Part shown: positions 60,001 through 64,000 of the stretch, in pieces
Layout: each line of letters opens with the position of its first letter
Numbering within the stretch: the stretch's first letter is position 1
From: an uncultured Pelagibacteraceae bacterium
GTDB lineage: Bacteria > Pseudomonadota > Alphaproteobacteria > Pelagibacterales > Pelagibacteraceae
Length of the DNA: 64,000 nt
Direction: 5' to 3'
NCBI GenBank assembly: GCA_902593845.1
Contig: CACJJV010000001.1
Coordinates: 62,001-126,000, forward strand
Notes under the pieces: generated by a model
What the model was told of the DNA's origin: nothing
Seen by the model: the letters and a program-made list of their open reading frames with translations, nothing else
The model's database searches: none
Translations under genes and position numbers: made by a program

Positions 60001-60405
60001 ATGTTTTTTAAAAAAGATAATAATGAAAGTAATAATCTATCTAAAGTAGCTGCACTTTTAATTCATGCAGCTAAAATTGATGAAAATTTTTCGAAAAGTG
60101 AAGAAACAATTATAAAACAAGCTCTTTTACAAATAGGTGCGAACGATAAAAATTTAGAAAAAATATTTTTAGATGGAAAAAAAATTGAAGAAAATTCAAA
60201 TCAAATTTTAGAATTTACAAAAGAAGTAAAAAACATGGAGGAAAATGATAAAATAAAAATAGTTGAGACGCTTTGGCGAATAATTTACTCCAATAATGAA
60301 GCAGACATTTATGAGACAAGCTTAATGAGAAGGCTAGGTGGACTGTTATATATTGACAGTAAATTGATGGGCGATATTAAAGAGAGAATTAAAAATAAAA
60401 TCTGA
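60001..60405 (+). CDS. TerB-like domain protein
   Basis: The 134-residue helical protein has the TerB/DjlA pattern: [27 protein letters not shown] (acidic, metal-binding-like) and a second half with [23 protein letters not shown]. TerB proteins are small calcium-binding helical folds with poorly known roles, sometimes linked to tellurite or stress. It lies 4 nt after the helicase gene and 2 nt before the ferredoxin gene. Confidence 0.8.
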   Translation: MFFKKDNNESNNLSKVAALLIHAAKIDENFSKSEETIIKQALLQIGANDKNLEKIFLDGKKIEENSNQILEFTKEVKNMEENDKIKIVETLWRIIYSNNEADIYETSLMRRLGGLLYIDSKLMGDIKERIKNKI

Positions 60406-60407
60406 TT

Positions 60408-60734
60408 ATGACATACATAGTAAATGATAAATGTATCAAATGTAAATTAATGGACTGTGTTGAAGTCTGTCCAGTAGATTGTTTCTATGAGGGAAAAAAT
60501 ATGCTTGTAATTAAACCTGATGAGTGTATAGATTGTGGCGTTTGTGAACCTGAATGTCCTGTTGATGCTATTAAAGCTGATATAGAACCAGGTAGTGATA
60601 AATGGTTAGAAATCAATAAAAAATATTCTGAGATCTGGCCTAACATAAGCGAGAAAAAAGATCCACCTTCGGATAACGAAAAATATAAAAATGAGCAAAA
60701 TAAGTTTGAAAAATATTTTAAAGAAAACCTTTAA
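60408..60734 (+). CDS. fdxA: 7Fe ferredoxin (FdxA type)
   Basis: A 108-aa ferredoxin similar to Azotobacter FdI. The N-terminal [20 protein letters not shown] and [20 protein letters not shown] plus [14 protein letters not shown] give the 3Fe-4S and 4Fe-4S cysteine spacings. The tail carries [13 protein letters not shown], which is typical of the family. It transfers single electrons; partner unknown. The last 44 nt overlap the start of the CarD gene. Confidence 0.95.
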   Translation: MTYIVNDKCIKCKLMDCVEVCPVDCFYEGKNMLVIKPDECIDCGVCEPECPVDAIKADIEPGSDKWLEINKKYSEIWPNISEKKDPPSDNEKYKNEQNKFEKYFKENL

Positions 60735-61560
60735 AAAAAAATCAAGTCAAAAATCAAAAAAAAAAATAAAAAAAGTTAAAAAAACAAAAATTATCAAGTT
60801 AAAAAAAATAAAAAAAATTTCAAAAATTCCAAAAATTTCAAAGAAAGTTGAAAAAAAAAGCAAACAGAAAACTGAGACACAAAGTGAAAATTTAAGAATT
60901 CCTAAAAGTAATGAAATTAAACCTGAAATCAAAAAAGTAAAAAAACAAAATACTGAAAAGAGAGAATATAAAATAAAAGATTATGTTGTATATCCTAAAC
61001 ACGGTGTTGGTCAAATTACAGAATTCAAAAAAATTAATATTGGCGGTATAGACGTTGAAACTTATATTATAAAGTTCGAAAAGGACAAAGCTAACGGTAT
61101 GGTACCAGTTAATAAACAATCTCATTTACGTCCACTTTCAACAATTAATCAAGTTAATAAAAGTATTTCAATTTTAAAAAGTAAACCAAAAATTAAAAGG
61201 TCTATGTGGAGTAGAAGAGCTCAAGAATATGAGGCTAAAATTTCTTCTGGTAAAATTTATGAATTAGCCGAAGTAGTAAGAGATCTTAATAAAGGTGATG
61301 ATCTTATGATTGATCAATCTTATAGTGAAAGACAACTATTTGAGAAAGCTTATGATCGAATTCTTTCAGAATTCCAAATTGTTTTAAATGTTTCAAAAGA
61401 AGATACACAAAAGAAACTCGATAAAGCACTTAGAAGAAATCTTAATAAGGAGATAAAGGAGGAGGATAAAAGTGCTAAAACATCGAGTTCAACCACAAGC
61501 ACAAGTGAATTAACCGTTGAAGAGCCAATTTCAGAGGATGATGAACAAATAGAAGAATAA
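60691..61560 (+). CDS. carD: CarD-family RNA polymerase regulator with Lys-rich N-terminal tail
   Basis: CarD binds the RNA polymerase beta subunit and stabilises open promoter complexes. The RNAP-interaction domain begins near residue 92 ([18 protein letters not shown]) and continues with [16 protein letters not shown], then a helical DNA-binding part with [15 protein letters not shown] and [21 protein letters not shown]. The first ~90 residues are extremely Lys-rich (29 of the first 60), and the C-terminus is acidic and Ser/Thr-rich. Ordinary CarD is about 165-190 aa. No other in-frame ATG precedes the CarD domain, so the tail is probably real. The start lies inside fdxA (44 nt). Confidence 0.88.
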   Translation: MSKISLKNILKKTFKKKSSQKSKKKIKKVKKTKIIKLKKIKKISKIPKISKKVEKKSKQKTETQSENLRIPKSNEIKPEIKKVKKQNTEKREYKIKDYVVYPKHGVGQITEFKKINIGGIDVETYIIKFEKDKANGMVPVNKQSHLRPLSTINQVNKSISILKSKPKIKRSMWSRRAQEYEAKISSGKIYELAEVVRDLNKGDDLMIDQSYSERQLFEKAYDRILSEFQIVLNVSKEDTQKKLDKALRRNLNKEIKEEDKSAKTSSSTTSTSELTVEEPISEDDEQIEE

Positions 61561-61603
61561 AAAAAAACGCCTCTCACACATAAAGTTATGAGAAGCGTTT
61601 TTT
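61561..61603. terminator. bidirectional intrinsic terminator
   Basis: A-tract plus ACGC then TCTCA on the left pair with TGAGA then GCGT plus T-tract on the right, with one C-A mismatch. The T-run (61598-61603) serves the plus strand (carD), and the A-run (61561-61567) becomes a U-run on the minus strand, serving the small polycationic gene. It lies right after the carD stop. Confidence 0.75.
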
Positions 61604-61621
61604 ATAAAGAATACTAAGTTA

Positions 61622-61699
61622 TTATCTTCTTCTTCTTTTTTTAGCTTTTTTCTTAGCTTTTTTCTTAGCCTTCTTTGCTTTTTTTCTTCTCTTAGGCAT
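61622..61699 (-). CDS. 25-residue polycationic protein, function unknown
   Basis: The frame starts MPKRRKKAKKAKKKAKKKAK and ends in four Arg: 13 Lys, 6 Arg, 4 Ala, Met and Pro. There is a good ribosome-binding site (AAGGGAG, 8 nt before ATG), a strong terminator downstream, and a likely -35 TTGACA upstream, unlike chance ORFs. The AKKK repeats resemble the tails of histone H1-like or AlgP-type proteins and the tiny ribosomal protein bTHX. It could bind DNA or RNA. I know of no named family. It faces carD, which itself has a Lys-rich tail. Confidence 0.72.
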   Translation of the reverse strand: MPKRRKKAKKAKKKAKKKAKKRRRR

Positions 61700-61722
61700 C
61701 TTTAGCTCCCTTTTTAGTTAAA

Positions 61723-61739
61723 CGAATCAAATTGATTCG
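61723..61739. promoter_or_regulatory. perfect inverted repeat upstream of the polycationic gene
   Basis: CGAATCAA and TTGATTCG form 8-bp arms around a single A, 24 nt upstream of the ATG of the 25-residue gene. It could be an operator for a dimeric repressor, or a hairpin in the 5' leader (7-bp stem, 3-nt loop). Arms contain four C/G pairs out of eight in an A+T-rich region, so it stands out. Confidence 0.5.
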
Positions 61740-61773
61740 CTATTAACTTATTTTTATTTTTTTATACACGTTA

Positions 61774-61779
61774 TGTCAA
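61774..61779 (-). promoter_or_regulatory. possible -35 element of the polycationic gene
   Basis: On the minus strand this reads TTGACA, a perfect sigma-70 -35 hexamer, and 16-18 nt downstream lies an A+T-rich -10-like region (TAAAAA/ATAAAA), which is not a good consensus. The inverted repeat at 61723-61739 would fall near or just after the transcription start. Confidence 0.4.
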
Positions 61780-61897
61780 TTCTTTAATTGAAGTATAAAA
61801 TTTTGAAAAAAAATTTTTATAAAAATATAATTTTAAATTTTTAAAAGTGTAAAAAAGTTAGTGTTTATGCGCTTTATAATCAAATATTTTTAATAAT

Positions 61898-63598
61898 TTA
61901 ATAAAGTTTTTCTAAATCATCTTTATATTTATCTAAAATTTTTTTTCTTTTTAATTTTAATGTTGGTGTTAACATTCCATTTTCAATTGAAAATTCTTCC
62001 TCAATTAATTTAAATTTTTTAACTTTTTCAACTAAAGATAAAGTTTTATTTATATTTTCTAAAAAAATTTCAATTTCTTTTCTATTTTCGGTACTTTCAG
62101 AAACAATTAACGCAACTAAATAAGTTTTTTTGTCTCCATAAACAAAACTTTGTTTAATTTTTTCATTTAAACATAATAAATTTTCAATTTTAGATGGTGA
62201 AATGTTGTCACCACCAAGATTAACTATTATTTCTTTCTTTCTATCAGTAATTTTTAAATTTCCATCTTCTGTGATCTCTCCAATATCACCAGTATGCAAC
62301 CAGCCATTTCTTATTACATCAGTCGTTTCCTTTTTCATGTTCCAATAACCAAGCATGACATTTTCACCTTTAACTAAGATTTCACCATCCGCAGCTATAT
62401 TTACCTGGTTTGTTTTAAAAGGAGGACCTACTGTGTCGATTTTGATTTTTCCAGGAATATTACAACTTACGACAGGTGAGGCTTCTGTAAGACCGTAGCC
62501 TTGGAGTGTTGGCAATCCTATTGCGTTTAAAAATTCTCCAATTTTTTGATCTAAGGCACCTCCCCCAGATACAAAAGCCTTTAGTTTTCCACCAAACTGA
62601 TTTTTAATCTTTTTTCTTACAAGTTTTTCACAAAAAAAATTAATTAATTTTTCTCTCAATGTTAAATTCTCATTATTTAGTTTTTTGGTACCAAGTGAGA
62701 TAGTGGATAATATCAGTTTTTTCTTAAAACCTTTTTGTTTTGAAAAATTCATTGAAATTTTACTGTACAAATTTTGATAAAATCTTGGGACAGCTGTCAT
62801 AATCGTAGGTTTTGCAACGGACATATTGGATAATAACTTCTCTAGACTTTCAGCATAATAAATTTTTGCACCAAGTGAAATTTGAACAAATTGAACTGCA
62901 TGCTCATATGAATGAGATAATGGTAACCATGTTAAAAAAGTAGGCTCACTATCCTGAACTAGTTGGTTTAATATTTCTTGAGCTCCCTCACAATTTGATA
63001 AAATTCCTCCATGACTAAGCATTACTCCTTTAGGATTACCAGTCGTTCCAGATGTATAAATTATACAGGCAAGATCTTTCCTTTCAAGATTTTGATTAAA
63101 ACTTATATGAATATCTGATTTCTTTTTTTTTAAATATACATCAAATATATTTTCTAGGTTCTCAACTCTTTCATTTATATTTTCAATAGATAAAACTTTT
63201 ATTTCCTCTGAAATATATTTTTGTATTTTTTTTAATTGGATTTCATTAGAGACTATACAAATTTTTGGCTTACAATCATTAATGATGTATTCATAATCTT
63301 TCTCTGAATAAGTTGTAAATAGTGGAACCGTTACTCCACCTGCATTCATAATCGATATATCAGAGATAAGCCACTCTGGTCGGTTTTCAGATAATAGTAT
63401 ACATCGGTCTCCATCAGCTAAATTTGTTCTTAAGTATTCAGACAAAATTTGAATTTTTAACGCAACTTGTTCCCAAGTAAAAAAATTTTTTTCATTTTCT
63501 TTTAACCATTTTAAAAATGGCTTATCGGCAACTGAGTTTATTTCTTTATACTTGGAAAAAAAAAGTTCTACTAAACTGTTTATTCTACTTAATTGCAT
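61898..63598 (-). CDS. fadD: long-chain acyl-CoA synthetase (AMP-binding)
   Basis: This 566-residue ANL enzyme activates fatty acids with ATP to acyl-AMP and then acyl-CoA. The P-loop-like motif is IYTSGTTGNPKGVMLSHGG. Also present are LQGYGLTEASPVVS and GWLHTGDIGEITEDGNLKITDRKKEIIV, with the final hinge and Lys region. The full length matches long-chain acyl-CoA ligases (eukaryotic-like type with the short C-terminus). It is followed on the minus strand by nothing else; the upstream gene is tRNA-Leu. Confidence 0.92.
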   Translation of the reverse strand: MQLSRINSLVELFFSKYKEINSVADKPFLKWLKENEKNFFTWEQVALKIQILSEYLRTNLADGDRCILLSENRPEWLISDISIMNAGGVTVPLFTTYSEKDYEYIINDCKPKICIVSNEIQLKKIQKYISEEIKVLSIENINERVENLENIFDVYLKKKKSDIHISFNQNLERKDLACIIYTSGTTGNPKGVMLSHGGILSNCEGAQEILNQLVQDSEPTFLTWLPLSHSYEHAVQFVQISLGAKIYYAESLEKLLSNMSVAKPTIMTAVPRFYQNLYSKISMNFSKQKGFKKKLILSTISLGTKKLNNENLTLREKLINFFCEKLVRKKIKNQFGGKLKAFVSGGGALDQKIGEFLNAIGLPTLQGYGLTEASPVVSCNIPGKIKIDTVGPPFKTNQVNIAADGEILVKGENVMLGYWNMKKETTDVIRNGWLHTGDIGEITEDGNLKITDRKKEIIVNLGGDNISPSKIENLLCLNEKIKQSFVYGDKKTYLVALIVSESTENRKEIEIFLENINKTLSLVEKVKKFKLIEEEFSIENGMLTPTLKLKRKKILDKYKDDLEKLY

Positions 63599-63602
63599 AA
63601 TT

Positions 63603-63687
63603 TGGTGGGCGAAGAGAGAATCGAACTCTCACTTCTTGCGAAACACGATTTTGAGTCGTGCGCGTCTACCAGTTCCGCCATTCGCCC
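63603..63687 (-). tRNA. tRNA-Leu (anticodon CAA)
   Basis: A class II tRNA with a long variable arm. The acceptor GGGCGAA pairs with TTCGCCC, the anticodon stem CACGA/TCGTG closes a CTCAAAA loop with anticodon CAA, the T-arm is GAGAG-TTCGATT-CTCTC, the discriminator is A, and CCA is encoded. It ends 5 nt from the start of the acyl-CoA synthetase gene on the same strand. Confidence 0.96.
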
Positions 63688-63745
63688 CGATTGTTTAATA
63701 ATTTATTAAATAGTATAAGAACTAAAATTATATTAAAACCAAAAA

Positions 63746-64000
63746 ATGTTTAAAAATCTTTACAAAAAATGTTTAGATTTAGCAGGTCACAAAAGTTCTA
63801 AATATTACTTAGCAATTGTGTCATTTGTTGAAAGCTCTTTTTTTCCTATTCCTCCTGACGTTATGGTTGTTCCGATGGTAATCTCCAAAAAAGCAGATTT
63901 TAAAAAAATTTTTTTTATAACAACAATATTTTCAGTTTTAGGTGGTATGCTCGGCTATTTTATTGGAGCATTCTTTTTCGAGTTTGGATCACATATCATG
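63746..64000 (+). CDS. YqaA/DedA-type VTT-superfamily membrane protein, N-terminal fragment
   Basis: Only 85 codons are in the window; the gene runs off the right edge. The N-terminus has AIVSFVESSFFPIPPDVMVV and LGGMLGYFIGAFFFEFG, typical of YqaA-type members of the SNARE-associated/DedA superfamily, with the ESSFFPIPPD loop diagnostic. Membrane role (lipid or proton handling) is unclear. The gene is divergent from tRNA-Leu. Confidence 0.88.
   Translation, partial: MFKNLYKKCLDLAGHKSSKYYLAIVSFVESSFFPIPPDVMVVPMVISKKADFKKIFFITTIFSVLGGMLGYFIGAFFFEFGSHIM

Overview
The window looks like a piece of a SAR11 (Candidatus Pelagibacter, Alphaproteobacteria) chromosome. The DNA is extremely A+T rich. 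Genes are packed with 1-8 nt overlaps or very short gaps, and convergent neighbours often overlap at their 3' ends. Several gene orders are typically alphaproteobacterial: rpmH-rnpA-yidD-yidC-argB-HAD-dapD-dapE, truA-fmt-def, bolA/J-protein-cobS-cobT, and helicase-...-fdxA-carD. No rRNA, phage, insertion sequence or CRISPR array was seen. No gene-free stretch exceeds 300 bases; the longest gap is about 230 bases, upstream of gyrB.

Layout. Positions 1-1088: murA start, dcd, two small basic proteins and tRNA-Thr. 1100-3062: two membrane proteins. 3155-12727: ribosome and membrane-insertion genes, then arginine and lysine (DAP) biosynthesis, a histone-deacetylase-like hydrolase, a SET-domain protein, tRNA pseudouridylation and formyl-Met handling. 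12751-16339: a secreted protein of unknown function with a small membrane protein, then aroK-aroB. 16328-23234: BolA, J-protein, CobS/CobT AAA+/VWA pair, a RegB-type redox sensor kinase and gyrB. 23467-32847: an accessory region around tRNA-Ser, with glycosyltransferases, a methyltransferase, an epimerase and a RuBisCO-like protein in a translationally coupled cluster with two nucleotidyltransferase-like proteins, a mini GDPD-like protein and a GT17-like transferase. 32851-42415: lepA, pheT, pheS, rplT, rpmI, infC, thrS and a GT4 glycosyltransferase. 43197-49141: glutamate synthase gltBD. 49325-56670: uppP, an EamA transporter, a pyruvate dehydrogenase whose E1 carries its own lipoyl domain, and a thiolase. 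56743-64000: tRNA-Arg, small proteins, a SUV3-like helicase, TerB-like protein, ferredoxin, CarD, a 25-residue polycationic protein, acyl-CoA synthetase, tRNA-Leu and the start of a YqaA/DedA protein.

How it works together. Most of the window is core growth machinery (translation, cell wall and lipid carrier, amino acids, central carbon, nitrogen assimilation). The accessory block between tRNA-Ser and lepA reads as a surface-glycan island. Its most unusual part is the RuBisCO-like protein, which keeps the metal-binding Lys/Asp/Glu set but lacks the loop-6 lysine needed for CO2 fixation. Its operon context suggests chemistry on a sugar phosphate destined for a nucleotide-activated surface sugar; that is inference. 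Other points to follow up are five short ORFs (25, 32, 33, 36 and 59 codons), a lysine-rich N-terminal tail on CarD, and two perfect inverted repeats that could be operators.
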